DNA from: an uncultured Alphaproteobacteria bacterium
GTDB lineage: Bacteria; Pseudomonadota; Alphaproteobacteria; Puniceispirillales; Marisalimonadaceae
Length of the DNA: 64,000 bases
Assembly: GCA_937142855.1 (NCBI GenBank)
Contig: CAKZQZ010000054.1
Coordinates: 23,719-87,718, forward strand
Direction: 5' to 3'
The notes under the pieces were generated by a model, which saw only the letters and a program-made list of their open reading frames with translations, did not search any database and was not told the DNA's origin. Below, one piece after another: positions 48,128-56,871 of this stretch (positions are counted from its first letter, which is position 1; each line of letters starts with the position of its first letter). A program made the translations under genes and the position numbers.

Positions 48128-48949
48128 TTAACTTTTCAAAAATTGTTTCATGTATTCATTAAAACTTGGTTGTGTTTTGGCAGCAATAGAATATTTTTTA
48201 ATTTCATCATTGTCTGATTCATAAACTCCAGGAAGCTTACATGGCCATGCACCATTTTTAACTACTGATATACCATCAATATATAAAGCTGGAAGACACG
48301 TGGCGGCAGATAATTCATTTTCAAAGAAATCTGTATCTATGATTTCCTCCACTGTTACAAATACTTTTTTTGAAGCATGCGCTAATGTTGCGAGCTCCCT
48401 TCTGCGCCCAATTTGGATATTTCCATTTCTATCAGCATATGAGGCATGAAAAACTAATACATCTAATTGGACTGCTGGTAATAAAAGTATTGGCTCATTT
48501 TCAACCCCAGAAGATTTCATTGGGTTAGAAATTATTTGCCAATCTTTTCTATTTTTTTGGACATCAGATCCAACAACGCCTCTTAAGGGCATAAAAGGAA
48601 CAGATTTTTCAGTAGCTTGAAGTTGAGCATGTAGTGCTGGACAAGTTGAATCTTTAATCAAAATTTTACCATTTTCAACAGCCTGAGAAAATCTAGGCGC
48701 TAATCCAAATTCACCTAAAGTTACCGCCGCTGTTTCAATTTCTGATACGCATCCGCTTCCAATTAACATGTCACCTTGAATTGTAGTTAGGGGCAAACAA
48801 TATAATTTTAAATTTTTAACACCTTTGTTTATTAACTCTTTGGTAAAGGTCATTGGCACACCAGAATAATCAGCAGGAATACCTAAGAGAATTCCATCTT
48901 CAATTTGATCAACAATTTCTTTGACAGTAAATTCTTCAAATGATTTCAT
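48128..48949 (-). CDS. Class I CoA-transferase family, subunit A
   Basis: The 273-residue protein is the A half (GctA/IpdA-like), with 'GILLGIPADYSGVPMTF' near the N-terminus, 'VTLGEFGLAPRFSQAVENG' (about 77-95) and 'FHASYADRNGNIQIG'. A strong GGAGGAAAC lies before the ATG. It is first in an A-B operon with 17 bases between genes. The glutamate in 'GEFGLAP' is a candidate catalytic residue by analogy with IpdA; this is inference. Confidence 0.75.
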   Translation of the reverse strand: MKSFEEFTVKEIVDQIEDGILLGIPADYSGVPMTFTKELINKGVKNLKLYCLPLTTIQGDMLIGSGCVSEIETAAVTLGEFGLAPRFSQAVENGKILIKDSTCPALHAQLQATEKSVPFMPLRGVVGSDVQKNRKDWQIISNPMKSSGVENEPILLLPAVQLDVLVFHASYADRNGNIQIGRRRELATLAHASKKVFVTVEEIIDTDFFENELSAATCLPALYIDGISVVKNGAWPCKLPGVYESDNDEIKKYSIAAKTQPSFNEYMKQFLKS

Positions 48950-48970
48950 TTGTTTCCTCCTAGTGTCTAA

Positions 48971-49000
48971 TAAAAAAGTAATTAATAATTACTTTTTTTA
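48971..49000 (-). terminator. Hairpin terminator of the TPR gene
   Basis: AAAAAAGTAATT (48972-48983) and AATTACTTTTTT (48987-48998) form a 12-bp stem with a 3-base loop. On the minus strand it begins at the TPR gene stop and runs into T's, which fits a terminator before the CoA-transferase operon. Only two pairs are G-C. Confidence 0.5.
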
Positions 49001-49482
49001 CCTTCCTTATATTTAGAAATTGATTCTTTTAACATCTTTTCCTCTTCACAACCTAGAAAGCATATTTTTTCTAATTTTTTTAAATTGTCTTCAGCTTTTT
49101 CTAATTGCCCTAATGTTAAAAACATTTCTCCTTGATATTCAAGGGCACCTTTATGTTTAGGAGACAAAACTAGAGCTTTGTTATAATAAAAAGAGGCTTT
49201 TTCTAAGTTATTTATTTTTCTAAAAGAATAGCCTAAATAATTATAAATATCTGGATCATTCTTCGTGGACTTTTCTGCTAATAGTAAACTTTTGATGGCA
49301 GATTCATAAGATTCATTTTTTATTTGTTTAAGAGCTTCAAAATAAGATGATGATTTAGTAACATTGTTTTTTGAGTTGTCAGAATCACCTCCAGCGGCAT
49401 GCGCTTGTGAAAATAATAAAAAATAAAATATTGAAAAAATAATTTTTAGGTATTTTTGAGAATAAAAATTTTTAGATTGCAA
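48982..49482 (-). CDS. Exported TPR-repeat protein
   Basis: The 166-residue protein has a signal peptide (hydrophobic 'IIFSIFYFLLFSQAHA', cut before 'AGGD'), then two to three tetratricopeptide repeats (about 45-150) with the typical 'YNYLGYSFRKINNLEKASFYYNKAL' pattern. TPRs mediate protein contacts; this one would act in the periplasm. Two cysteines occur in the last helix ('KICFLGCEEE'). The start is TTG at 49482, fixed by AAAGGAG seven bases upstream. The partner is unknown. Confidence 0.75.
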   Translation of the reverse strand: MQSKNFYSQKYLKIIFSIFYFLLFSQAHAAGGDSDNSKNNVTKSSSYFEALKQIKNESYESAIKSLLLAEKSTKNDPDIYNYLGYSFRKINNLEKASFYYNKALVLSPKHKGALEYQGEMFLTLGQLEKAEDNLKKLEKICFLGCEEEKMLKESISKYKEGKKSNY

Positions 49483-49535
49483 TTTTAAGCTCCTTTATAG
49501 ATTATTTTATTTTAATTAAAAATTTAGCATAACCA

Positions 49536-49994
49536 ATGAAATATTTATTTATTATTTTTACTCTTTTTCTCATTATTAAAAACGATAAAGCTTTTAGTAA
49601 TGTATTACCAAATGACATGTTTTCAGCTTCAGAGGTTATAGAATTACAAATGAGTGCGTTACAAACAAATTCTATTTCAAATAACGCTGGCATCTATCAA
49701 TGTTGGCTATTTGCCCATCCAGAAAATAAAAAATATACTGGGCCATTTTCTAATTTCAAAAACATGATCGCTAATACGTCTTATAGGATATTATTAGACT
49801 CTAAGAAATTTAAAACAAATTTATTGTCCAAAGTTAATAATGTTATAAAATTTTCAGTAGAAGTAGACGCCTTTGATAATAAGCGTTACAAATTAATCTG
49901 GGTTTTAGAAAAAGCTAAAATTAATGATAAGTGTGTAAATTGTTGGATGACTACAAGCGTTACTCAACCACAATACATTGGTCAACTTAATTAA
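49536..49994 (+). CDS. Exported protein, DUF4864-like
   Basis: The 152-residue protein has a signal peptide ('MKYLFIIFTLFLIIKNDKAF'), followed by 'VIELQMSALQTNSISNNAG', 'FAHPENKKYTGPFSNFKNMI' and 'YRILLDSKKF'. This pattern resembles the DUF4864 family found in bacteria and plastids, a possible NTF2-like fold. The function is not known. Three cysteines are present, one in 'IYQCWLF' and two in 'DKCVNCWM'. The rhodanese gene follows 20 bases later and may be co-transcribed. Confidence 0.6.
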   Translation: MKYLFIIFTLFLIIKNDKAFSNVLPNDMFSASEVIELQMSALQTNSISNNAGIYQCWLFAHPENKKYTGPFSNFKNMIANTSYRILLDSKKFKTNLLSKVNNVIKFSVEVDAFDNKRYKLIWVLEKAKINDKCVNCWMTTSVTQPQYIGQLN

Positions 49995-50014
49995 ATTTTT
50001 ATAAAGAGGACAAA

Positions 50015-50389
50015 ATGAAAACAGCAAAAGATTATTTACAAGAAGCAAATGAGGTTGTGAAAAAAATAGATGTCAAGGAAGCAATCGAAAAACACAAGTC
50101 AAAATCTTCAATTTTTATTGATGTAAGAGATAGCTCAGATATCAAAAAAACAGGAACTATTCTTGATGGTCTGGAAATACCTAGAGGTTTGATTGAGTTT
50201 GTTGCTGATGAAGCTACCCCTTTATATAATGATAAACTTAAAAAAGACGCTGAAATTATTTTAATATGTGGTGTTGGTGGTCAAGCTGCTTTAGCAGGTA
50301 AAACTCTGATAGAAATGGGTTATCAAAATGTCCTTAATGTTGGCGGCATACCAGATTGGGAAAAAAACGGTGGCCCAATGAGGAAGTAA
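50015..50389 (+). CDS. Rhodanese-like domain protein
   Basis: The 124-residue single-domain rhodanese has 'SIFIDVRDSSDIKKTGTI' (about 32-49) and the active-site loop starting at C85 in 'LICGVGGQAALA', then 'LIEMGYQNVLNVGGIPDW'. It probably carries sulfur as a persulfide in the cytoplasm. An AGAGGA ribosome site precedes the ATG. It may move sulfur for molybdenum cofactor or tRNA, but no direct link is visible. Confidence 0.85.
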   Translation: MKTAKDYLQEANEVVKKIDVKEAIEKHKSKSSIFIDVRDSSDIKKTGTILDGLEIPRGLIEFVADEATPLYNDKLKKDAEIILICGVGGQAALAGKTLIEMGYQNVLNVGGIPDWEKNGGPMRK

Positions 50390-50416
50390 TTTCTTTCTAT
50401 TAAATTTGGTGGAAAA

Positions 50417-51301
50417 ATGTCAAAAAAGACTGTTGGAATTCTTATGCCAGGAGACATGGGCCATGGCTGTGGAAAAGTTTTTTTAGAAAATAATTTTAGA
50501 GTTGTCTCCGCTCTTAATGGAAGAAGCAATAGAACGAAAAAACTTTCAGAAACTGCTGGAATAGAAGATGTAGCTTCAATTGAGAATATCGTCAATTATT
50601 CGGATATAATATTATCAATTCTTCCACCTGAAAAAGCTTACGAACAAGCAGTTCAAGTAAATAAAGTCATTTTAAAAAGTCAAAAACCTACTACCTATGT
50701 AGATTGTAACGCTATTTCTCCAGAAACAGTAAAAAAAATTAATCAAGAAATTTCATCTGAATTTTGTAATTTTATTGATGCTGGAATAATTGGTTTAAAT
50801 CCCATTGTTGAAAAAGGACAAACTAGGTTTTATGTTTCTGGACCAAATACTGATCCGATAATGATGCTTAATAACAAAGGCATCATTATTAAAGATTTAG
50901 GTAAAGAAATAGGTAAAGCTTCAGCAATGAAAATGGTTTATGCTAGTGCTACCAAAGGAACCTTTGCTCTTCATGCAGCTGTTTTAACAACAGCCCATAA
51001 ACTTGGACTTTCAAATGATTATTTTACAGAATTGGAATATAGTAAACCTGATATCTTGTTAGCTATGGAAAGAATGGTTCCACGAATTCCACTTGATGCC
51101 GCAAGATGGGAAGGAGAAATGCATGAAATTGCAAAGACTTTTTCTGACGCCGGTGTTACTTCAAAATTTCATGAAGGTTCTGCTGAAATCATGTCTTTAG
51201 CAAACAAAACACCAATTGCTGAAGAGACTAGAGAAACAGTTGATAAAAACCGTTCTTTGATACAGGCACTTGACATGTATGTAGAGGCTCTAAAAAAGTA
51301 A
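50417..51301 (+). CDS. NAD(P)-binding 6-phosphogluconate dehydrogenase-like protein (DUF1932)
   Basis: The 294-residue protein has an N-terminal Rossmann domain ('VGILMPGDMGHGCGKVF', about 6-22), a beta-hydroxyacid dehydrogenase block ('ILSILPPEKAYEQA', 'YVDCNAISPETVKKI') and a helical C-terminal DUF1932 domain ending near 'RMVPRIPLDAARWEGEM'. The family is NAD(P)-dependent dehydrogenases of hydroxyacids with unknown substrates. A GGTGGA lies before the ATG. It may share a pathway with the OFA-type MFS gene that follows. Confidence 0.78.
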   Translation: MSKKTVGILMPGDMGHGCGKVFLENNFRVVSALNGRSNRTKKLSETAGIEDVASIENIVNYSDIILSILPPEKAYEQAVQVNKVILKSQKPTTYVDCNAISPETVKKINQEISSEFCNFIDAGIIGLNPIVEKGQTRFYVSGPNTDPIMMLNNKGIIIKDLGKEIGKASAMKMVYASATKGTFALHAAVLTTAHKLGLSNDYFTELEYSKPDILLAMERMVPRIPLDAARWEGEMHEIAKTFSDAGVTSKFHEGSAEIMSLANKTPIAEETRETVDKNRSLIQALDMYVEALKK

Positions 51302-51372
51302 CACTTCCTTCATATTTATATCTTTTAATTTGATTAACATGTATATTAATTTAATAACCTTTTAATTAAAGA

Positions 51373-52644
51373 TTGTTGCAAAGAATGCGTGATAAAATTC
51401 TAAATTATGTTAGTCCTAATTACTTTTATGGATGGATCATTGTTGCAGTAGCTAACCTAGGTATTTTTTCAAGTGGCCCTGGACAGTCTCATACATTTAG
51501 TGTTTTTGTAGGCCCCATTGGAAAAGACTTAGATCTTTCAAGTACATCCATAGCCTCAGCTTACGGTTTAGCTACCTTAATTGCAGCATTTATGCTTCCA
51601 TATATGGGTAAACTTATTGACAAATATGGGGCAAGAAAAACGCTTATAATTGTCAGTATTATACTAGGATTTTCATGTGTTTTTTTTGGCGCAGCTTCCA
51701 ATTTTTTAATGTTAACTGTTGGTTTTGGTTTTCTTAGATTTTTTGGTCAGGGCTCGTTAATGCTAGGGTGTGCAAATCTTGTTTCTCAGTGGTTTGATAA
51801 AAAACGAGGATTTGCAATGAGCTTAATGGCTTTAGGGTTTGGGATATCAATGGCAATACATCCCCCCTTATCTCAATTTCTTATCGATGAGTATGGATGG
51901 AAATTTGCTTGGGTCTTTTTGGGCGTATCAACATGGATAATTATGGTTCCTACCTTATATATTCTTGCATGGAATACTCCAGAAAGTGTTGGTCTTCTTC
52001 CAGATGGTGATAAAAGGGCAGAATCAATTAACGATAAAAATGAACCGATAGAAGGTTTGGATCTTACCCAAGCTCTTAAAGAAAAGTCTTTTTATATTTT
52101 ATCGGCCATGTGGTTTGGGATGGCTATGCTAGTAACAACACTTCATTTTTATCAAGTTACTATTTTAACAAGCCAAGGAATATCTACAGATTTTGCAGCT
52201 AACCTATTTACTGTGTCAGCTATCGCCATGGTTTTATTCATGCCTGTTGTAGGAAAACTTTTTGATAATATTCCAACTAATTTCGTTCTTACAATTGGTC
52301 TAATAATAAATTGTATTTCGCTTTTAAGTATAACTTATGCAAATAACGAATATTATGCATTTTTTTACGCTATCTTTTTTGGTATCAATAATGCCATAAG
52401 TATGACTATGTTTGGCTATATCTGGCCGAGATATTTTGGTAGAAAACATCTAGGAAGCATACAAGGTACTGGTCAAATGATTGGTGTTATTGGCGCTTCA
52501 CTTGGACCTTTACCCGTTGGCTTTGCAATTGACTATATCGGTGACTCTTTAGTTACAATTAGATATTTAGCTTTATATCCATTAATAATAAGTTTCTTAA
52601 CAATTTTCTTTTTAAAGCCTCCTCCTTCTTTGACAAAAAAATAG
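51373..52644 (+). CDS. MFS transporter, OFA (oxalate/formate antiporter)-like
   Basis: The 423-residue protein has about twelve helices and the opening 'FYGWIIVAVANLGIFSSGPGQSHTFSVF' split over positions about 18-45, typical of OFA/monocarboxylate-type MFS members. The loop 'GKLIDKYGARKTL' (about 79-91) is the MFS signature. The frame begins with TTG at 51373; an ATG four codons later (51385) is an equal candidate. It may import or exchange an organic acid. Confidence 0.75.
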   Translation: MLQRMRDKILNYVSPNYFYGWIIVAVANLGIFSSGPGQSHTFSVFVGPIGKDLDLSSTSIASAYGLATLIAAFMLPYMGKLIDKYGARKTLIIVSIILGFSCVFFGAASNFLMLTVGFGFLRFFGQGSLMLGCANLVSQWFDKKRGFAMSLMALGFGISMAIHPPLSQFLIDEYGWKFAWVFLGVSTWIIMVPTLYILAWNTPESVGLLPDGDKRAESINDKNEPIEGLDLTQALKEKSFYILSAMWFGMAMLVTTLHFYQVTILTSQGISTDFAANLFTVSAIAMVLFMPVVGKLFDNIPTNFVLTIGLIINCISLLSITYANNEYYAFFYAIFFGINNAISMTMFGYIWPRYFGRKHLGSIQGTGQMIGVIGASLGPLPVGFAIDYIGDSLVTIRYLALYPLIISFLTIFFLKPPPSLTKK

Positions 52645-52672
52645 ACTAAACTTTTTTTATTTGGAAATTTGA

Positions 52673-53554
52673 TTGATAAAATCTTTCATAAAACAATCTA
52701 ACAACTTTAAAGCTATTACAGCAATGTTATTAGCTGTTTTGTGTGTAACAATAATGAGTGTTCAGGCAAAACTGGTAGGTATAGAATATCATGCAGCTCA
52801 GATAACTTTTGTTAGAGCCATAGTTGTATTAATATTTCTATTTCCACTAATATATAAATTGGGCGGTTTAAATTTTCTTAAAACGAACAAACCTATTTTG
52901 CACTTTTTTAGAGGCCTTGCAGGTTTAACAGGAAACATAATGTTTTTTCTTGCTTTTCAAAGACTTCCAGTAGCAGATGTAACCGTTATTTCTCAAGCAG
53001 TCCCTATTTTTGCATCTATTTTAGCAATAATATTTTTAAAAGAAATTATAGGGTGGCGTAGGTGGTTAGCCATAATAGTTGGTTTCTTAGGTGTAATAAT
53101 TGCTATAAATCCAACAGGACAGATTGCCGTTGCATCTATTTATGCGTTAGGTGGAACAATAATGTGGTCTGTCACTATCATTTTTTTAAGATTGCTTGGT
53201 TCTACAGAACATCCAGTTAAAACTGTGTTTTATTTTATGTTGGTAAGTTTTATAATTACATTTTTTTTCCAACCATTTTTATGGAAACAACCAACATTAG
53301 AAGTTATTTTTTTATTTGTGGGTATTGGGCTCGCAGCTTTTTTAACACAGTTATTAATGACATACGCTCTCCAAAAGGCACCTGCATCAATTGTAAGTCC
53401 ATTCAATTATACTGGAATTATATGGGCAATAATTTTTGATTATTTGATATGGAACTCACACCCTGTTTTTACAACAATTCTAGGTGGAATTATCATTACC
53501 ATTTCGGGAATATATATATTCAGAAGAGAGGCTAAATTAAAAAAAATTAGATAA
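52673..53554 (+). CDS. EamA/DMT family transporter
   Basis: The 293-residue protein has ten hydrophobic helices in two EamA repeats, with 'FFRGLAGLTGNIMFFLAFQRLPVA' split near residue 80-103 and 'YALQKAPASIVSPFNYTG' in the second half. It looks like the RhaT/RarD-type drug/metabolite exporters; the substrate is unknown. It begins with TTG at 52673, with GGAAA nine bases before. It converges on the next gene with an eight-base overlap. Confidence 0.8.
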   Translation: MIKSFIKQSNNFKAITAMLLAVLCVTIMSVQAKLVGIEYHAAQITFVRAIVVLIFLFPLIYKLGGLNFLKTNKPILHFFRGLAGLTGNIMFFLAFQRLPVADVTVISQAVPIFASILAIIFLKEIIGWRRWLAIIVGFLGVIIAINPTGQIAVASIYALGGTIMWSVTIIFLRLLGSTEHPVKTVFYFMLVSFIITFFFQPFLWKQPTLEVIFLFVGIGLAAFLTQLLMTYALQKAPASIVSPFNYTGIIWAIIFDYLIWNSHPVFTTILGGIIITISGIYIFRREAKLKKIR

Positions 53555-54746
53555 AGTTATTTTTAAAATGTAATTTTACAACTAATTTAAAAATAATGAA
53601 TCCTAAAATAGGCATGATAATCATCCCAATATTCAAAGGAATATATTCACCAACAAATCCCAATAATATTCCGCCAACTGTTAATGAACCAAAAGATATA
53701 CTTGACCACCAAGTTAAAACCCTAGCCCTGTATAAATCTTCTACTTCCATTTGAATAATAGTTTGAGTTCCAATACCAACAACTGTTGTACTAAAACCAA
53801 CAATTATAAAAGCTAAAGCCATTAGATACATATCTGAGATACAACCAATTATTGAGCTCATTATTAATCCTAAAATTAACATTAAAACTAGTTTTGTCTC
53901 CATTTTTATATTGTTATTTTTTCTTAAGCCTATCCAGATAGAAGCTGACAAAGCTCCTAATCCTGCAGTAGCTGTGATTAAAGATAAACCCAAACTACCT
54001 TGATTTAATATTTCTCCAGCAATTGTTGGTTGTATTTCAAGCATTCCTCTTACAAAAAAAGCACTAATAAAAACTATAAATAGCCCCTTTACAATAATGG
54101 GTGTATTTAAGGCTACTTTTCCTCCTTCAATAAAACGTTTTAAAAACTTATCATTATTATCCGAAGATTTTTCTCGTTTTCTTAGAGGCATATACATTAA
54201 AACAGGGATTAAGGGTATATATGCCAATACAGCTATTAAAAAAGTGCTCTCCAAACTAAATAATGCTATACTGACTCCTGCAAAAGCTGGCCCAATTACT
54301 CTTGAACCGTTAAAAGATGCTGAGTTTAATCCCACCGCACTAGATATTAAATTTCTTGGAACAACAACAGATACAAATACTAGCCTTACTGGGTGGTAAC
54401 AGGCGCTAAGTAAACCTTGGACAATTGATAAAAAAGCTAATGAAAATAATGTATGAAGATCAAGAAATTGTAAAAACCATATAATCACGCCAACTAATAA
54501 CATTAATATCTTTAGAATAATGCTAGCTGTTCTCATATTCCAGTTTTCGGCATAAACCGCAAACAGTGGGCCAATTATTCCAGCGGGAGCCATCAAAGCT
54601 AAAGTAACAAAGCTTGTCCAAAAAGTTGACCCTGTAATTTCCCATGTTAGCCAGCCAACGCCTATTTTTTGAATCCATAAACCCAATAAGGCAAATGTAT
54701 TACTAATAAAATATAATAAAAAAGCTTTGTTAGACAACGCATTCAT
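53547..54746 (-). CDS. MFS transporter (DHA3/MFS_3 type)
   Basis: The 399-residue protein has about twelve helices. 'LGLWIQKIGVGWLTWEITGSTF' (split across residues about 21-42) and 'FNGSRVIGPAFAGVSIALF' (about 149-167) are typical of the DHA3 exporter group that includes EntS. It shares one base with the end of the upstream hydrolase gene, so the pair is coupled. The exported compound is unknown. Confidence 0.78.
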   Translation of the reverse strand: MNALSNKAFLLYFISNTFALLGLWIQKIGVGWLTWEITGSTFWTSFVTLALMAPAGIIGPLFAVYAENWNMRTASIILKILMLLVGVIIWFLQFLDLHTLFSLAFLSIVQGLLSACYHPVRLVFVSVVVPRNLISSAVGLNSASFNGSRVIGPAFAGVSIALFSLESTFLIAVLAYIPLIPVLMYMPLRKREKSSDNNDKFLKRFIEGGKVALNTPIIVKGLFIVFISAFFVRGMLEIQPTIAGEILNQGSLGLSLITATAGLGALSASIWIGLRKNNNIKMETKLVLMLILGLIMSSIIGCISDMYLMALAFIIVGFSTTVVGIGTQTIIQMEVEDLYRARVLTWWSSISFGSLTVGGILLGFVGEYIPLNIGMIIMPILGFIIFKLVVKLHFKNNFI

Positions 54747-55591
54747 TACTGTATAAAATTTTCAATTGCACTATTAAATGATTTTGCGTCCTCACAATAT
54801 GGTGCATGACCTACATTCAATAATTCTTTAATCTTTGCATGTGGTAATAATTTTTCTAACTCATATGAGCGTTTTTTTGATACAACTATATCTTTAGATG
54901 CTTTGATAATCAGGCAATCTTGATTAAGATTGGATAGATGTTTTGTAGTATCTAAAGTTTGCATAGCCATCCCTCCACACATAATCGAGCTTTGAGTAAT
55001 TTCTCCACTAATTGAAGATAAAAATTTAAAAACTTCTATATCTTTTAATTCCGGTAACATCTCTTTAATTCTTAAATCACCAAAATCACTGTCAGACATT
55101 TTAACTCGCTCTTGTAATCTCGAGTTGTAATTTTCCATTAAAGGTCTTCCTTTAGACCAGCCAAAGCCTTTGTGTGTACACGATAAAATAACTTTATTAG
55201 TTAAGTCATGATTATTAGCAGAAAAAATTTGGGCTAACATTCCTCCCATTGAGTGTCCCAAAATATCACAGCTGGTAATTTTTATATTTAATAAAAATCT
55301 TCTTAATAGTTTTGCTATTGAGGTCATATCAATATCAGCATAGTCAGAACCACCAAATCCTGGAAAATCTATAGCTATGATTGATCTTTTATTTTGAAAA
55401 TATTTAAATTGGTATGCCCAACTTTTACTATTTCCATTAAATCCGTGTAATAATAGTAGTACTGGCTTGTCTTTTTCAGTTCTAGAACGATAAGATAATT
55501 TAAGATTAAGTGGTTCATCAAAATAGAAATCTAACTTAGGAATGTCTTCAAGTAGGTTTTTGTAATTCACATTATAATTCCTTATTAACAT
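54746..55591 (-). CDS. Alpha/beta hydrolase
   Basis: The 281-residue protein has 'LLLLHGFNGNSKSW' (oxyanion region), the nucleophile S114 in 'LGHSMGGML', an acid in 'IKASKDIVV' and H262 in 'LNVGHAPYCED', a complete triad. It is the MhpC/PcaD-like type; the substrate is unknown. The frame begins with ATG at 55591, but an in-frame GTG seven codons in has AAGGA at good spacing and may be the true start. It is operonic with the DHA3 exporter. Confidence 0.8.
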   Translation of the reverse strand: MLIRNYNVNYKNLLEDIPKLDFYFDEPLNLKLSYRSRTEKDKPVLLLLHGFNGNSKSWAYQFKYFQNKRSIIAIDFPGFGGSDYADIDMTSIAKLLRRFLLNIKITSCDILGHSMGGMLAQIFSANNHDLTNKVILSCTHKGFGWSKGRPLMENYNSRLQERVKMSDSDFGDLRIKEMLPELKDIEVFKFLSSISGEITQSSIMCGGMAMQTLDTTKHLSNLNQDCLIIKASKDIVVSKKRSYELEKLLPHAKIKELLNVGHAPYCEDAKSFNSAIENFIQ

Positions 55592-55621
55592 TTTTTAGTA
55601 TAACTTAATCTGATATATATT

Positions 55622-55639
55622 AATTCAATATTTTGAATT
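55622..55639. promoter_or_regulatory. Inverted repeat in a divergent gap
   Basis: AATTCAA-TATT-TTGAATT lies between the divergent hydrolase and M20 amidohydrolase genes. Seven-base arms with few G-C pairs make chance possible, but the position suits a regulator site. Confidence 0.25.
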
Positions 55640-55696
55640 TATTAACTTTTGTACAAATATTAACCGTTAATGATAAAAACTAGAAATTTGTCTTAA

Positions 55697-56866
55697 ATGA
55701 ACATTAAAAATAAAATCAAAGACTCCATTCAAGATATGGTGCAATGGCGTAAACACATTCATGAAAACCCAGAAACTGCGTTTAATGAAATAGACACATC
55801 AAATTTTATTTCTGAAAAATTAAAAGAGTTTGGAATTGAAGTCCATCAAGAAATTGGGAAAACTGGTGTCGTTGGTATTATTCAGGGTAAAAATACTGAC
55901 TCTAATAAAACGGTTGGTATCAGGGCAGATATAGACGCTCTTCCAATGACTGAAAAAACAAATTTACCATATGCTTCTAAAAATGATGGAGCCATGCATG
56001 CCTGTGGTCACGACGGTCATACCACTATGTTATTAGGTGCAGCTAAATATTTAGCTGAGACAAGAAATTTTAATGGTACCGTTCATTGTATATTCCAGCC
56101 TGCAGAAGAAGGAGGAAACGCCGGTGCAAAAGCTATGATTGAAGATGGGCTTTTTAAAAAATTTAAAATTGACTCTGTATGGGGAATTCATAATTGGCCA
56201 GGCGTATCCGTCGGTAAAGCAGTAATTCATGAGGGTTTTGCTATGGCTGGAGGTGACATTATAAATTTAAAAATCCAAGGCAAAGGTGGTCACGCAGCTC
56301 AACCTCATCACTCAAATGATCCAATTGTTGCAGCAGGTTTTACTATTACAGCCTTACAAAGTTTAGTATCAAGACAATTAGATCCATTCAAAAATGTAGT
56401 TTTATCATTAACTAAAATAGAGGGTGGCTCTGCTTTTAATGTAATTCCAGACAGTGTAACGATTGGCGGAACACTCAGATCCACTGACAAAGTATTGAGA
56501 AATGAAATGCTAACAAAAATAAAAAATATTGCTCAAAATGCATGTGCAATTAATAACTGTTCTCTTGATTTAGAAATAAGACCTGGATACCCCTCCACAA
56601 TTAATGATATTAAGAGCGCCCAATTGGTAAAAGAAATTTTTGAGAAAACTTATGGAAAAAGTTCAATAAATAAGGATGAAAAACCAACTATGACATCCGA
56701 GGACTTCTCATATATGCTTGAACAAAAACCTGGTGCATATATTTGGTTAGGTGCAGGAGAAAAGTCTGAGAAACTGCATAGTCCATATTATGATTTTAAC
56801 GACGAACTTTTACCTATTGGTGCAAATTTTTGGGCAAGCTTGGCAGAAAACATTCTTTCAGAATAA
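55697..56866 (+). CDS. M20 family amidohydrolase (hippurate hydrolase-like)
   Basis: The 389-residue di-metal enzyme has 'WRKHIHENPETAFNE' near the N-terminus, 'HACGHDGHTTMLLGAA' (metal ligands Cys and His, about 101-116), 'FQPAEEGGNAGAKAMIEDG' (catalytic Glu) and 'GGHAAQPHHS' in the lid domain. Relatives release amino acids from N-acyl or auxin-like amides. The substrate is unknown. It is cytoplasmic by lack of a signal peptide. Confidence 0.88.
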   Translation: MNIKNKIKDSIQDMVQWRKHIHENPETAFNEIDTSNFISEKLKEFGIEVHQEIGKTGVVGIIQGKNTDSNKTVGIRADIDALPMTEKTNLPYASKNDGAMHACGHDGHTTMLLGAAKYLAETRNFNGTVHCIFQPAEEGGNAGAKAMIEDGLFKKFKIDSVWGIHNWPGVSVGKAVIHEGFAMAGGDIINLKIQGKGGHAAQPHHSNDPIVAAGFTITALQSLVSRQLDPFKNVVLSLTKIEGGSAFNVIPDSVTIGGTLRSTDKVLRNEMLTKIKNIAQNACAINNCSLDLEIRPGYPSTINDIKSAQLVKEIFEKTYGKSSINKDEKPTMTSEDFSYMLEQKPGAYIWLGAGEKSEKLHSPYYDFNDELLPIGANFWASLAENILSE

Positions 56867-56871
56867 AAACT

